Notes under the pieces: model-generated
The model's database searches: none
Told to the model about the DNA's origin: nothing
The model's input: only the letters and a program-made list of their open reading frames with translations
In this document: piece after piece, positions 1 to 8,774 of the stretch
Layout: every line of letters starts with the position of its first letter
Numbering within the stretch: the first letter of the stretch is position 1
Program-made: the position numbers and the translations under genes
Source of the DNA: Ornithinibacillus salinisoli
GTDB lineage: Bacteria > Bacillota > Bacilli > Bacillales > Amphibacillaceae
DNA: 64,000 bases
Assembly: GCF_042682545.1 (NCBI RefSeq)
Contig: NZ_JBHUHQ010000021.1
Strand: one strand, 5' to 3'

Positions 1-106
1 CGTTCCTTGTCCTGCGGGAGGAAAGGCATCGGTGAGACCCCGCAGAACGGAGTTCGAGGAGGCTCACCAGCCGCCCGCGGAAAGCGAAGTGTATTTCTGG
101 AGCGAG
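1..106 (+). repeat. Structured dispersed repeat, copy 1
   Basis: This intergenic element recurs inverted at 30286-30391 with the same 106-nt length and near-identical ends, and more divergently at 30597-30705. It can fold: CTGCGGG (12-18) pairs with CCCGCGG (74-80), GGTGAG with CTCACC, and an apical stem GAAC/GTTC (45-48 and 52-55) caps it. The copies differ in the stems by compensatory changes. It may begin upstream of the window edge. There is no reading frame or transposase associated with it. Similar G+C-rich repeats are widespread in Bacillaceae intergenic regions; function unknown. Confidence 0.75.
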
Positions 107-253
107 ATTTGGTGCAGTATATTTAATCTCAAATTTCACGACTTTTTTCATACTAAGATACTTCGCAGTTTATGTAAATTGTAATAAACGATGCAAATTA
201 AGCCTTAAAAAAGAATCTGAGCTACTCATTAGGGAGTAGCTCAGTAATAATTT

Positions 254-1543
254 CTATTTATTAATTTTTGCAAAAGCCTTTTTAACTGCTTCAATTGTTT
301 TTGTAATGTCTTCATCTGAATGTGCGGTTGATAGAAATAGCCCCTCAAATTGAGAAGGTGGTAAGAAAACTCCCTCTTCAATCATCGCACGGTAATATTG
401 AGCAAAATAATCTAGGTTTGAATTTTGTGCGGTTTCATAGTTTATAACCGGTTCATCTGTGAAGAATACACCAACCATCGACCCTGCCCGATTAATCTGT
501 AGTGGAATACTAAATTCTTCTGCAGCCTGTCTAAAACCTTCCATTAATCTCTCTACTTTTTGATTAATATCATCATAGGAAGATTCCGACAAAGCATTTA
601 AAGTCTCATAACCGGCAGTCATTGCTAAAGGATTGCCAGATAAGGTACCCGCTTGGTAGATAGAACCTACTGGTGCTACCTTTTCCATTATTTCTCGTTT
701 ACCACCATATGCACCTACTGGTAAACCACCACCAATTACTTTTCCGAGACAAGTTAAATCTGGTGTTACGCCAAAATGGCCTTGTGCACAGTTATAACCT
801 ACTCTAAACCCTGTCATTACCTCATCAAAAATTAGAACCGTGCCATTTTCTTCCGTTAGATTTCGCAATTCTTGTAGGAAGTTACCTTGTGGTGGAACTA
901 CTCCCATGTTTCCAGATACAGGTTCTACAATAACCGCGGCTAAATCATCACCAAAATTTTCAAAGGCATAACGAACACTCTCTACGTCATTGTAAGGAAC
1001 AGTAATCGTATTTCGTGCAATCGATTCTGGTACACCAGGGCTATCAGGAAGACCTAAAGTTGCAACTCCAGAACCTGCCTTGATTAGTAAGGAATCACCG
1101 TGTCCATGATAATTACCTTCAAATTTCAATATTTTATCTCTACCGGTATATCCTCGTGCTAGTCGTAATGCACTCATTGTTGCTTCAGTACCTGAGTTAA
1201 CCATACGAACCATTTCAATCGATGGGACCCGGTCAATTACGAGCTGAGCAAGTTTATTTTCTAAAATAGTCGGTGCACCAAAGCTAGTTCCTTTTGCAGC
1301 TGTTTCTTTAAGTTTTTCTACTACGCGTTCATCAGCATGTCCTAAAATTAATGGTCCCCAGCTTAATACGTAATCAATATATTCGTTCCCATCAATATCT
1401 ACAATTTTAGAACCTTTCCCCTGTTCCATAAATATTGGCGACATACCTACCGACTTAAATGCACGTACAGGTGAATTGACACCACCAGGCATTAAATCGA
1501 CTGCTTCTTTATACGCATCAACAGAATTTTGAAAGTTTTTCAT
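254..1543 (-). CDS. hemL: Glutamate-1-semialdehyde 2,1-aminomutase
   Basis: Converts glutamate-1-semialdehyde to 5-aminolevulinate, the committed precursor of haem, in the cytosol with pyridoxal phosphate. The 429-residue protein has the usual family length. The PLP lysine lies in LGKVIGGG (K268) and the cofactor-binding aspartate in IFDEV (D240), typical of class III aminotransferases. An N-terminal GGVNSPVRAF motif is characteristic of the aminomutase. ATG is preceded by a strong GAGGTGG ribosome binding site. It is the last gene of hemA-hemX-hemC-hemD-hemB-hemL and starts 18 nt after hemB. It could in principle be the paralogue gsaB, but the operon position supports hemL. Confidence 0.96.
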   Translation of the reverse strand: MKNFQNSVDAYKEAVDLMPGGVNSPVRAFKSVGMSPIFMEQGKGSKIVDIDGNEYIDYVLSWGPLILGHADERVVEKLKETAAKGTSFGAPTILENKLAQLVIDRVPSIEMVRMVNSGTEATMSALRLARGYTGRDKILKFEGNYHGHGDSLLIKAGSGVATLGLPDSPGVPESIARNTITVPYNDVESVRYAFENFGDDLAAVIVEPVSGNMGVVPPQGNFLQELRNLTEENGTVLIFDEVMTGFRVGYNCAQGHFGVTPDLTCLGKVIGGGLPVGAYGGKREIMEKVAPVGSIYQAGTLSGNPLAMTAGYETLNALSESSYDDINQKVERLMEGFRQAAEEFSIPLQINRAGSMVGVFFTDEPVINYETAQNSNLDYFAQYYRAMIEEGVFLPPSQFEGLFLSTAHSDEDITKTIEAVKKAFAKINK

Positions 1544-1561
1544 GTTACCACCTCACATTTA

Positions 1562-2542
1562 TTATTCACTAAGCCATTTTGCAACATCTTTTGCAAAATA
1601 AGTAATGATTAAATCTGCTCCAGCTCTTTTCATAGCAGTTAGTTTCTCTAGTACGAGTTCTTTTTCATTAATCCATCCATTTAAGGAAGCTGCTTTTACC
1701 ATGGAATACTCACCACTTACATTGTAAGCCACTACTGGTAAATTAAAATTATTCTTAACATCTCTCACAATATCCAAATAAGACATAGCAGGCTTTACAA
1801 TTAAGAAGTCTGCCCCCTCTTGAACATCAGATTCTGCTTCACGTAACGCTTCTACACGATTTGCAGGATCCATTTGGTACGTTTTTCTGTCGCCAAATTG
1901 TGGTGTACTATCTGCTGCATCACGGAAGGGTCCATAAAAGGCTGATGCATACTTCACCGCATAAGACATAATTGGAACATGTTGATAACCAGCTCTATCC
2001 AAAGCTTGACGGATTACGGCAACAAACCCGTCCATCATATTCGATGGAGCTATAATATCTGCACCAGCTTCGGCTTGTGAGACAGCCGTCTTAGCCAATA
2101 GGGTAAGAGATTCATCATTATCAACATCGTGATTATGAATAACACCACAGTGTCCATGGGAAGTATATTCACATAAACATGTATCTGCCACCACAAGCAT
2201 ATCAGGAAATTCTTTTTTCACAAGACGTGTAGCTTGCTGGATCATACCATCTTCGACATATGCACCCGAACCAACCTCATCCTTTTCTGAAGGTACCCCA
2301 AAGAAAATCACTGATTTAATTCCTAACTGATGTACTTCTTTCACTTCATCCTTTAGGAGATCCAAGGAAACTTGAAAAACTCCTGGCATAGAAGGTACTT
2401 CATTCTTAATATTATTCCCTTCAATGACAAACATAGGATAAATAAAATCCTCTGTTCGCAAATGGTTTTCCCTTACAATAGCACGCATTGCGTCCGAAGA
2501 TCTTAAACGACGGTGTCGTTTAAAGCTTGGCAATTGTTCCAT
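1562..2542 (-). CDS. hemB: Delta-aminolevulinic acid dehydratase (porphobilinogen synthase)
   Basis: Condenses two 5-aminolevulinate molecules into porphobilinogen. The 326-residue product carries the zinc-type cysteine cluster DTCLCEYTSHGHC (C122, C124, C132). The two active-site lysines sit in SYAVKYASAFYGPFRD (K197) and FLIVKPAMSYLD (K250). These residues mark it as a Zn-dependent enzyme rather than the Mg-only type. It starts one base after hemD ends and is followed by hemL, so the genes are probably translated from one mRNA. Confidence 0.97.
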   Translation of the reverse strand: MEQLPSFKRHRRLRSSDAMRAIVRENHLRTEDFIYPMFVIEGNNIKNEVPSMPGVFQVSLDLLKDEVKEVHQLGIKSVIFFGVPSEKDEVGSGAYVEDGMIQQATRLVKKEFPDMLVVADTCLCEYTSHGHCGVIHNHDVDNDESLTLLAKTAVSQAEAGADIIAPSNMMDGFVAVIRQALDRAGYQHVPIMSYAVKYASAFYGPFRDAADSTPQFGDRKTYQMDPANRVEALREAESDVQEGADFLIVKPAMSYLDIVRDVKNNFNLPVVAYNVSGEYSMVKAASLNGWINEKELVLEKLTAMKRAGADLIITYFAKDVAKWLSE

Positions 2543-2543
2543 A

Positions 2544-3326
2544 TTAATTATCCTCTCTTAAATATTTACTCATACATTCAATCATGCCATCTACAGTGAA
2601 TTCATAAGGGGTAATTGTATGTACAAAACCTAATTCATTGGCTCGTTGTTCCGTAGTTGTGCCGATACAAACACAATTTGTCTTAAGTGTATTCTTATAA
2701 TTAGAACCACGGTTAGCCATTTCCATATATGCTTCAACTGCAGATGGACTTGTAAATGTAATAAAATCAAACTCATTTTTCTTTAAGGTTTGCTCTAATT
2801 GATCTCTTATCTCTACATTACTAGCGGTTTCATAAACTTCTATTGTCTGATAAGGAATATTAAGCTGATTAAACCTACGTAATAAAACATTCCGAGATCG
2901 ATTACCACGAACTATTAAAATAGGTTCCACATGTTCAACGGTTTGTAGAAACTCGTCAGCCATGTTTTCTGCATTATAGATTGTTGGAATGAACGCAGGT
3001 GATAAACCATACTCGTTTAGTGCTTGACCTGTTTTTCTGCCAACTACCGCAATTTTCATTTTTTTTAACGATTCCACCGAAATATTTAATCTATTAAGAT
3101 GCTTAAAGAAGCATTGAACCCCATTTATACTCGTAAAAAAGATCCATCGGTAGTTAGATAAATTTCTTAATGTATTCTCCGTGTTAACTTCCTTTTTACA
3201 TGAAATTTTTAATAGAGGTATCTCTACTGGAGTCCCTCCATTTTTTAATATTTTATCAGAGAGGGTTTTGGCTTGTGATCGCTCCCGAGTTACAAGTATT
3301 TTCTTTTCATGTAATGGTAGAGACAT
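2544..3326 (-). CDS. hemD: Uroporphyrinogen-III synthase
   Basis: Cyclises hydroxymethylbilane with inversion of ring D to give uroporphyrinogen III. The family is poorly conserved, so the call rests on the two-lobe HemD pattern (ILVTRERSQAKTL at the N terminus, ITFTSPSAVEAYM in the second lobe) and on its place between hemC and hemB. The 260 residues are typical. Its ATG overlaps the hemC stop codon in a TAATG junction, which implies translational coupling. Confidence 0.93.
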   Translation of the reverse strand: MSLPLHEKKILVTRERSQAKTLSDKILKNGGTPVEIPLLKISCKKEVNTENTLRNLSNYRWIFFTSINGVQCFFKHLNRLNISVESLKKMKIAVVGRKTGQALNEYGLSPAFIPTIYNAENMADEFLQTVEHVEPILIVRGNRSRNVLLRRFNQLNIPYQTIEVYETASNVEIRDQLEQTLKKNEFDFITFTSPSAVEAYMEMANRGSNYKNTLKTNCVCIGTTTEQRANELGFVHTITPYEFTVDGMIECMSKYLREDN

Positions 3327-4255
3327 TAGTTGTTAAGCTCCTCTTTCACTTGGTCAACGATTTCCTTGGCTCCTTGGTTTATCATTTTGTTTGCAGCCGT
3401 TTCCCCTACTTTAACAGGGTCTGTGCCCCGAACAACCTCTTTTAGAATTGTTTTTCCATCAGGTGTCCCCACTAAAGCAGTAAGTACAACATCCTCTTGA
3501 TCTAAATACGCATATCCACCAATAGGAACTTGACATCCACCTTCTAATAAATGTAAAAATGTTCTTTCGGCAGTCACTGTTCGTGTCGTTTGTTCGTGAT
3601 TTATCTTAGCCAACAAATTCCGGACCTCTTCATCATCTTCACGACATTCTATCGCCAATGCACCTTGACCTACAGCTGGCACACATACTTCTGGCTCTAA
3701 ATACTCTGTGATAAGCTCTTCACTTAATCCAACTCGTTTAAGACCTGAAACTGCTAAGATGATAGCATCATAATCTTCCTCTTGTAGCTTCCGTATGCGA
3801 GTCTCAATATTTCCTCGAATCCATTTAATAGAAATATCCGGTCTTTCAGCAAGGATTTGTGCTCCACGCCTTAGACTACTGGTACCAACTACTGCACCTT
3901 CAGGAAGATCTTGAAGCAACACATTACCTTTGGATATAAATGCATCACGATGATCTTCCCGAATAGGAATCGAAGAAATAACTAATCCATCTGGTAAGAC
4001 TGCTGGCATATCTTTCATACTGTGTACGGCAAGATCGATTTCTTTGTCATACATTGCTTGCTCAATTTCTTTTACAAATAGACCTTTTCCGCCTACCTTT
4101 GATAAGGTAACATCAAGTATACGATCACCTTTCGTTACAATTTTCTTTACCTCAAACTCATTTGATATTCCTGCTTGTTTCAATTGATCGATAACCCATT
4201 CTGTTTGAGTTAAAGCTAAATTACTTTTCCTAGAACCAACTACTATCTTGCGCAT
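3326..4255 (-). CDS. hemC: Porphobilinogen deaminase (hydroxymethylbilane synthase)
   Basis: Polymerises four porphobilinogens into hydroxymethylbilane. The 309-residue protein has the dipyrromethane-cofactor cysteine in LLEGGCQVPIGG (C241), the catalytic aspartate in HSMKDMP (D82), and the VGTSSLRRGAQ substrate-binding motif. ATG follows a GGAGGAAAAA ribosome binding site. hemX precedes it and hemD overlaps its stop. Confidence 0.97.
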   Translation of the reverse strand: MRKIVVGSRKSNLALTQTEWVIDQLKQAGISNEFEVKKIVTKGDRILDVTLSKVGGKGLFVKEIEQAMYDKEIDLAVHSMKDMPAVLPDGLVISSIPIREDHRDAFISKGNVLLQDLPEGAVVGTSSLRRGAQILAERPDISIKWIRGNIETRIRKLQEEDYDAIILAVSGLKRVGLSEELITEYLEPEVCVPAVGQGALAIECREDDEEVRNLLAKINHEQTTRTVTAERTFLHLLEGGCQVPIGGYAYLDQEDVVLTALVGTPDGKTILKEVVRGTDPVKVGETAANKMINQGAKEIVDQVKEELNN

Positions 4256-4277
4256 ATTTTTTCCTCCTTCGACGTTA

Positions 4278-5096
4278 TCAAAAATGAAAATTAGAGAGCA
4301 TACTAAATAAAAAAAAGTTAATTAGTAAAATTAAAAATGCTGCAACATTGTATTTTGCAATTGCCTTTCCTGTATAGCCTGTAATTATCCTTAACATCAA
4401 ATATAAACTGTAAACCACCAGTACTAGTATCGACCCAATTGTTTTTAAATCAAACCAGTAAAATTCTGCTCCCGAAGTATATGCCCAAACAACTCCCATA
4501 ATAATACCGATTAATAAGACTGGTACGCCAAAGGTTACAGATCGAAACGAATAGGAATCTAGTAACTCCAAATCCCCAAACCTCCACATCCATTTTAACC
4601 CTCTCTTCTTTTTCAAAAAAAGATATTGGATAATATACATGATCGAAAATAAAAATGATAAGGTAAAAAATCCATAGGATACGATAGCTAATGTTATATG
4701 GGTAATTAATATCTCATTAACGAGTTTAATCCCATTATCCTGCATGCTCTCCTGTGCTCTTGTTAAAATAAAGAGGAGTAGAATAAAAAATCCAAACAAA
4801 TTCGTAAAGAACACGATAAAATGAACCTTAAACAAACAGTTAATTAGTAGTGAAAATGTAACAAGAATCCACCCATAAAAAAACAAGCTATCCTTCAATG
4901 TAGCAATCGGAAAACTTTGTGCCGCAAAAAACTGTATAAATAAAAAAACGGCTTGTAGCGTCCAAACCATACTAAGTAACCAGAAGGCGATTTTATTCAC
5001 CCTCCGGTTTTGTTGTATAAAATCAATAAAGTATCCCAGTAGACTTAATCCATAAACGAATAGAATAATTTCGTAAAGCCACTTTGCCTCAACCAT
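4278..5096 (-). CDS. hemX: HemX membrane protein, CcsA/ResC-like family
   Basis: Integral membrane protein of 272 residues with about eight hydrophobic segments. It belongs to the cytochrome c assembly (CcsA/ResC) superfamily by overall pattern. In B. subtilis HemX negatively affects the steady-state level of HemA (known for the family); the same role here is inferred from position between hemA and hemC. The sequence shows aromatic-rich helices such as WAYTSGAEFYWFDLKT near residue 210. It carries no signal for haem synthesis chemistry itself. Confidence 0.9.
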   Translation of the reverse strand: MVEAKWLYEIILFVYGLSLLGYFIDFIQQNRRVNKIAFWLLSMVWTLQAVFLFIQFFAAQSFPIATLKDSLFFYGWILVTFSLLINCLFKVHFIVFFTNLFGFFILLLFILTRAQESMQDNGIKLVNEILITHITLAIVSYGFFTLSFLFSIMYIIQYLFLKKKRGLKWMWRFGDLELLDSYSFRSVTFGVPVLLIGIIMGVVWAYTSGAEFYWFDLKTIGSILVLVVYSLYLMLRIITGYTGKAIAKYNVAAFLILLINFFLFSMLSNFHF

Positions 5097-5109
5097 AAGA
5101 AATCCTTTC

Positions 5110-6483
5110 TTAACGCCCAGCTAATTTTTCAATTAATGGGAAGGATACTTTATGATTCTGTGTTGCCTTCATAATGATGTCATTTTTTTTAGCTTGGTTC
5201 GCAATTTCCGTCTTAACTTCTTCCTCAATTCCAAAAATACCAATAAACAATTCAAGCGCATCCTCTGCCCGATCACTTGCAGCTAATTCTTTAGCTTGCG
5301 TTATTGGTTCTTTTAACAATTGATTAATTATACTTTTGGTATGCTTGTTAAGCACCTTTTTCTCTCTTTCTGTTAAGTCAGGCATTTTTCGTTCAATACT
5401 TTTCATCGTCTCCGATTGAATGGATAATGCCTTCTGCCTTAATGCAGAAATAACTGGTACAACACCTAAAGTTTTTAACCATTCATTAAAAATAACAATT
5501 TCTTCTTCAAGCATTAATTCAATTTTTTCAGCAGCTTTTTTTCTCTCTTGTAAATTTTTATCAACGATATGTTGTAAATCATCAATATCATATAAGAAGA
5601 CATTGTCTAATGTACTTATCGCAGGATCTAAATCTCTAGGAACAGCAATATCTACAAGAAACAGTGCCTTCCCTTTTCGTTCTTTTTGTATCGGTGTTAA
5701 AACCTCTTTTGACAACACCACTTGATCAGAACCTGTAGAACTAATTAAGATATCAGCAGTTAATAAAACATCCTGTAATTTATCTAATTGTTCTGCAGTT
5801 GCTTCAAATTTAGCAGCTAATTCCTGCGCTTTGGAATAGGTACGATTGATGACTGTAATCTTCGTTGCTCCAGAACCTTGAAGGTTCTTGGCAGCAAGCT
5901 CTCCCATTTTTCCAGCCCCTAGAATAACAACGTGTTTTTCAGATAAATTGCCAAAAATCTTCTTTGCTAGCTCGACTGCAGCATAACTTACAGAAACAGC
6001 ATGTTCACCGATAGCTGTCTCTTTTTGTGTTCGTTTCGCAAATGTAATTGCCTGTTTAAATAGTTCATTAAAGATGGTTCCAGTAGCTTGTATATGTTGA
6101 GAGGTCAAAAATGACTGTTTAACTTGACCAAGAATTTGGGTTTCCCCTAGAACCATGGAGTCTAAACCAGTCGACACTCGGAATAAATGCTCCAATGCGC
6201 CATCATCTTCAGAAATACGCAGATATGGGGAGAACTCCTCTTTATCCAGGTCAAACCAATCTGCAAGAAATTGCTTAATGTAATAACGCCCAGTATGAAG
6301 TTGATCAACTACTGCATATATCTCTGTACGATTACAAGTAGAAACAATAACATTTTCTAAAATACTTTTTTGGTTCTTTAACACAGCCATTGCTTCTGAA
6401 AGTGACTGTTCAGAAAATGTAAGCTTCTCTCTAATTTCAACAGGAGCAGTTTTATAATTAAATCCAACTTTTAGAATATGCAC
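5110..6483 (-). CDS. hemA: Glutamyl-tRNA reductase
   Basis: Reduces glutamyl-tRNA(Glu) to glutamate-1-semialdehyde with NADPH, the regulated first step of the C5 haem pathway. The catalytic cysteine is C50 in STCNRTEIY; the Rossmann motif VVILGAGKMGELAAKNL follows near residue 185, and a helical dimerisation domain forms the C terminus. At 457 residues it matches the Bacillus family. It is the first gene of the hem operon. A PerR-box-like palindrome lies about 70 bp upstream of its start. Confidence 0.97.
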   Translation of the reverse strand: MHILKVGFNYKTAPVEIREKLTFSEQSLSEAMAVLKNQKSILENVIVSTCNRTEIYAVVDQLHTGRYYIKQFLADWFDLDKEEFSPYLRISEDDGALEHLFRVSTGLDSMVLGETQILGQVKQSFLTSQHIQATGTIFNELFKQAITFAKRTQKETAIGEHAVSVSYAAVELAKKIFGNLSEKHVVILGAGKMGELAAKNLQGSGATKITVINRTYSKAQELAAKFEATAEQLDKLQDVLLTADILISSTGSDQVVLSKEVLTPIQKERKGKALFLVDIAVPRDLDPAISTLDNVFLYDIDDLQHIVDKNLQERKKAAEKIELMLEEEIVIFNEWLKTLGVVPVISALRQKALSIQSETMKSIERKMPDLTEREKKVLNKHTKSIINQLLKEPITQAKELAASDRAEDALELFIGIFGIEEEVKTEIANQAKKNDIIMKATQNHKVSFPLIEKLAGR

Positions 6484-6549
6484 TCTATCTCTCCTCCATT
6501 AAAACAAGAGGTTCAAAGATGTTATTTTGAACTCACGCTTAAAATTATA

Positions 6550-6564
6550 CTATTATTATTATAG
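6550..6564 (-). promoter_or_regulatory. Candidate PerR box upstream of hemA
   Basis: The 15-bp site CTATTATTATTATAG fits the PerR consensus TTATAATNATTATAA at 12 of 14 defined positions when read on the minus strand. TATAAT-like hexamers overlap it. PerR control of hemAXCDBL is established in B. subtilis; binding here is inferred. The AT-rich context makes a chance match possible. Confidence 0.55.
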
Positions 6565-6722
6565 CATAGGTAATTATGCACATTTTATTATTTTGTGAAC
6601 ATAATTTGAAACAATATGTTAGGATATTACGTATATTATGTTTGAACTCGATTGTACTCTATCACAACAACATTCAAGAAGCAAGAATTCAAACCATATT
6701 TCATCTTAAGAGAGGTGATCAA

Positions 6723-7205
6723 TTGAAAAAGTCTAATAAATTTATTGGTTATCTACTAGTTGGGTTAGGAGCATATTTTCTTCTTAGGCAATTAAAGGTA
6801 CCTATACTAACTGACTTTTATTCATGGCCAACATTATTAATCATTATAGGTATTGCCTTTTTAATATATAGTTACCAGTCAAAAGATTATCAGCAATTAT
6901 TTACTGGTACTTTTATATTAGGTTTAGGTATTCATTTTCATGGTCTCGAACATTATACGTTTTGGATTGACCATTGGGCGATGTATCCATTTATAGTTGG
7001 AATTTCTTTTTTTATACGTTATTTAAAAACGAAAAACGGGCTACCAATTAGTATTATTTTGATCGGAATTTCTTTAATTATGATTTTTTCCATTCAATTA
7101 CCCGAAACTTTTCATTGGCTATACCCTATTATACAACTCATCGAAAAATATTGGCCTATTGCACTTATTGGAATTGGCATATATGTATTAAAAAAGAAAA
7201 AATAA
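6723..7205 (+). CDS. Small multi-spanning membrane protein, LiaI/LiaF N-terminal-like
   Basis: I choose the TTG start at 6723 because AGAGGTGAT lies just upstream; a longer in-frame reading from 6576 has no ribosome binding site. The 160-residue product is almost entirely hydrophobic, with about five or six membrane segments, a repeated LIIIGI/ILIGI pattern and a lysine-rich tail. This resembles the DUF5668/LiaF-type transmembrane domain, a weak assignment. It is divergent from hemA and converges on the ABC transporter genes across a shared terminator. No enzymatic motif is visible. Confidence 0.7.
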   Translation: MKKSNKFIGYLLVGLGAYFLLRQLKVPILTDFYSWPTLLIIIGIAFLIYSYQSKDYQQLFTGTFILGLGIHFHGLEHYTFWIDHWAMYPFIVGISFFIRYLKTKNGLPISIILIGISLIMIFSIQLPETFHWLYPIIQLIEKYWPIALIGIGIYVLKKKK

Positions 7206-7236
7206 TCCAGTGTCATTTACTGGATTATTTTTTCTG
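7201..7236. terminator. Bidirectional terminator
   Basis: AATAATCCAGT and ACTGGATTATT form an 11-bp stem around a 7-nt loop, with T-runs on both strands. It separates the plus-strand membrane protein from the minus-strand ABC transporter operon that ends at 7249. Confidence 0.85.
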
Positions 7237-7248
7237 TGTTATTTGTTA

Positions 7249-7989
7249 TTATAAAATTGAACTTAGAAATGCTTTTGTTCTTTCTTCTTTTGGGTTATCG
7301 AACAAATCATTCGGATGACCATATTCTACAATTTTTCCATCATGCATATAAAAAACCCAATCCCCTACTTCTCGCGCAAAGCCCATTTCATGGGTAACAA
7401 CCACCATTGTCATCCCTTCTAAAGCTAACTCCTTCATTGTTGCCAGTACTTCACCAACAAGCTCCGGGTCCAATGCTGAAGTTGGTTCATCGAATAGCAT
7501 AACATCAGGTTTCATAGCCAGTGCCCTTGCGATGGCCACACGTTGTTTTTGTCCACCAGATAAAGTAGAAGGATAGACATCATATTTGTCACCTAACCCA
7601 ACTTTATCCAATAATTCCTTGCCTTCTTCTAAGGCTTGGGCTTTCTTTAAACCTTTTACCTGTGTCGGGGCTTCTATGACGTTTTCGATAACGGTTTTGT
7701 GAGGGAATAAATTGAAGTGTTGAAAAACCATTCCAACTCGTTCACGGATTTTATTCAAATCATGGGTTTCCTTCTCGATTTGCTCACCATCTATAAAAAT
7801 TTTACCGTCATTTTTTATCTCTAAAAAATTCAAGCACCTGAGTAAGGTACTTTTTCCAGACCCACTAGCACCAACTAATACTACTACATCGCTCTCTTTA
7901 ACAGTAAGATCAACATCTTTTAACACATGTAAATCACCAAAGGATTTATTTAGCTTTTCTACTCTTATCATTTCATGATGTTCGCTCAT
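7249..7989 (-). CDS. Polar amino acid ABC transporter, ATP-binding protein
   Basis: ATPase subunit of a PAAT-type uptake transporter. The 246 residues show Walker A GASGSGKST (40-48), Q-loop VFQHFNLFPH, signature LSGGQKQR (143-150), Walker B VMLFDEPTSALDP and a switch histidine in VVTHEMGFA. These are the features of the GlnQ/ArtP group. It follows the permease by 15 nt. The substrate cannot be read from this subunit; glutamine, arginine or cystine are candidates for the family. Confidence 0.92.
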   Translation of the reverse strand: MSEHHEMIRVEKLNKSFGDLHVLKDVDLTVKESDVVVLVGASGSGKSTLLRCLNFLEIKNDGKIFIDGEQIEKETHDLNKIRERVGMVFQHFNLFPHKTVIENVIEAPTQVKGLKKAQALEEGKELLDKVGLGDKYDVYPSTLSGGQKQRVAIARALAMKPDVMLFDEPTSALDPELVGEVLATMKELALEGMTMVVVTHEMGFAREVGDWVFYMHDGKIVEYGHPNDLFDNPKEERTKAFLSSIL

Positions 7990-8004
7990 ATGAAACCTCC
8001 TCCC

Positions 8005-8667
8005 TTAATCACTTTTAGCCATTCTTTTTTCAATATAATTTACTACTAAAGTTAGCACAAGAACTATTACGAGATAGTAGATTGCTGCAATAAAGTAGTA
8101 TGTGAAGTAGTCAAAGTTATTAGACCCACCTGAGCTTGCCACCCCAAATATTTCTTGTAGTCCAATAAACGAAACGAGTGAAGAATCCTTTATACCAATT
8201 ATAAATTGATTTCCAAGCGATGGTACTGCCCTTCTAAATGCTTGTGGTAAAATAATCCTTTTCATCGTTAGACCTTTTGTCATTCCTAATGATCTTCCAG
8301 CTTCCATTTGTCCTTTATCAATAGACTGGATTGCTCCGCGAATAATTTCCGCTATATATGCACCACTATGGAAAGCCAGACCTATTGCACCTGCCCAGAA
8401 CTTATCAATGAGCACGATCTCAGCTAAGCCGTAATACAATACAAATATTTGTACAATTAATGGTGTTCCCCGAACAATCCAAATATAGGCGTCCGCAATC
8501 CATTCTAAAATTTTGATATTGGAAATTTTAAGGATTGCAAAAAACAACCCGATAATAAATGCGATAAGCAATGAGGCAGCAGATAAGTATAATGTAATCT
8601 TAAGTCCTTCAAAGAATAAATCATAAGTATTTATAAAGACATCGATAAAATGAGACAAGTATTCCAA
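8005..8667 (-). CDS. Polar amino acid ABC transporter, permease
   Basis: Inner-membrane channel subunit, 220 residues, with about five membrane helices. The EAA loop EAGRSLGMTKGLTMKRIILPQAFRRAVP near residue 140 is the contact site for the ATPase and places it in the HisM/GlnP family. Only one permease gene is present, so the channel is presumably a homodimer. It lies between the binding protein and ATPase genes, after an intercistronic hairpin. Confidence 0.92.
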   Translation of the reverse strand: MEYLSHFIDVFINTYDLFFEGLKITLYLSAASLLIAFIIGLFFAILKISNIKILEWIADAYIWIVRGTPLIVQIFVLYYGLAEIVLIDKFWAGAIGLAFHSGAYIAEIIRGAIQSIDKGQMEAGRSLGMTKGLTMKRIILPQAFRRAVPSLGNQFIIGIKDSSLVSFIGLQEIFGVASSGGSNNFDYFTYYFIAAIYYLVIVLVLTLVVNYIEKRMAKSD

Positions 8668-8734
8668 CTCCTTTATGATAGAAAAGCGTTAGCGAGGAAG
8701 TCGTATTATCCTAAGCGTAATTGCTGGACAAGGA

Positions 8735-8764
8735 CAAATGTGCGCAAGCTTTTGCGCACATTTG
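8735..8764 (-). other. Intercistronic hairpin between binding protein and permease genes
   Basis: A perfect 13-bp stem (CAAATGTGCGCAA and its complement) closes a 4-nt loop. There is no T-run on the minus strand after it, so it is a poor intrinsic terminator. Such hairpins often protect the 3' end of the binding-protein mRNA in ABC operons and allow excess binding protein; that role is inferred. Confidence 0.7.
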
Positions 8765-8774
8765 CATTAAATAT

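Noticed and set aside
3200..3445. Plus-strand frame inside hemD/hemC
   Set aside because: Shadow of two well-supported genes in the opposite strand; the same holds for the other antisense frames over genes in this window.
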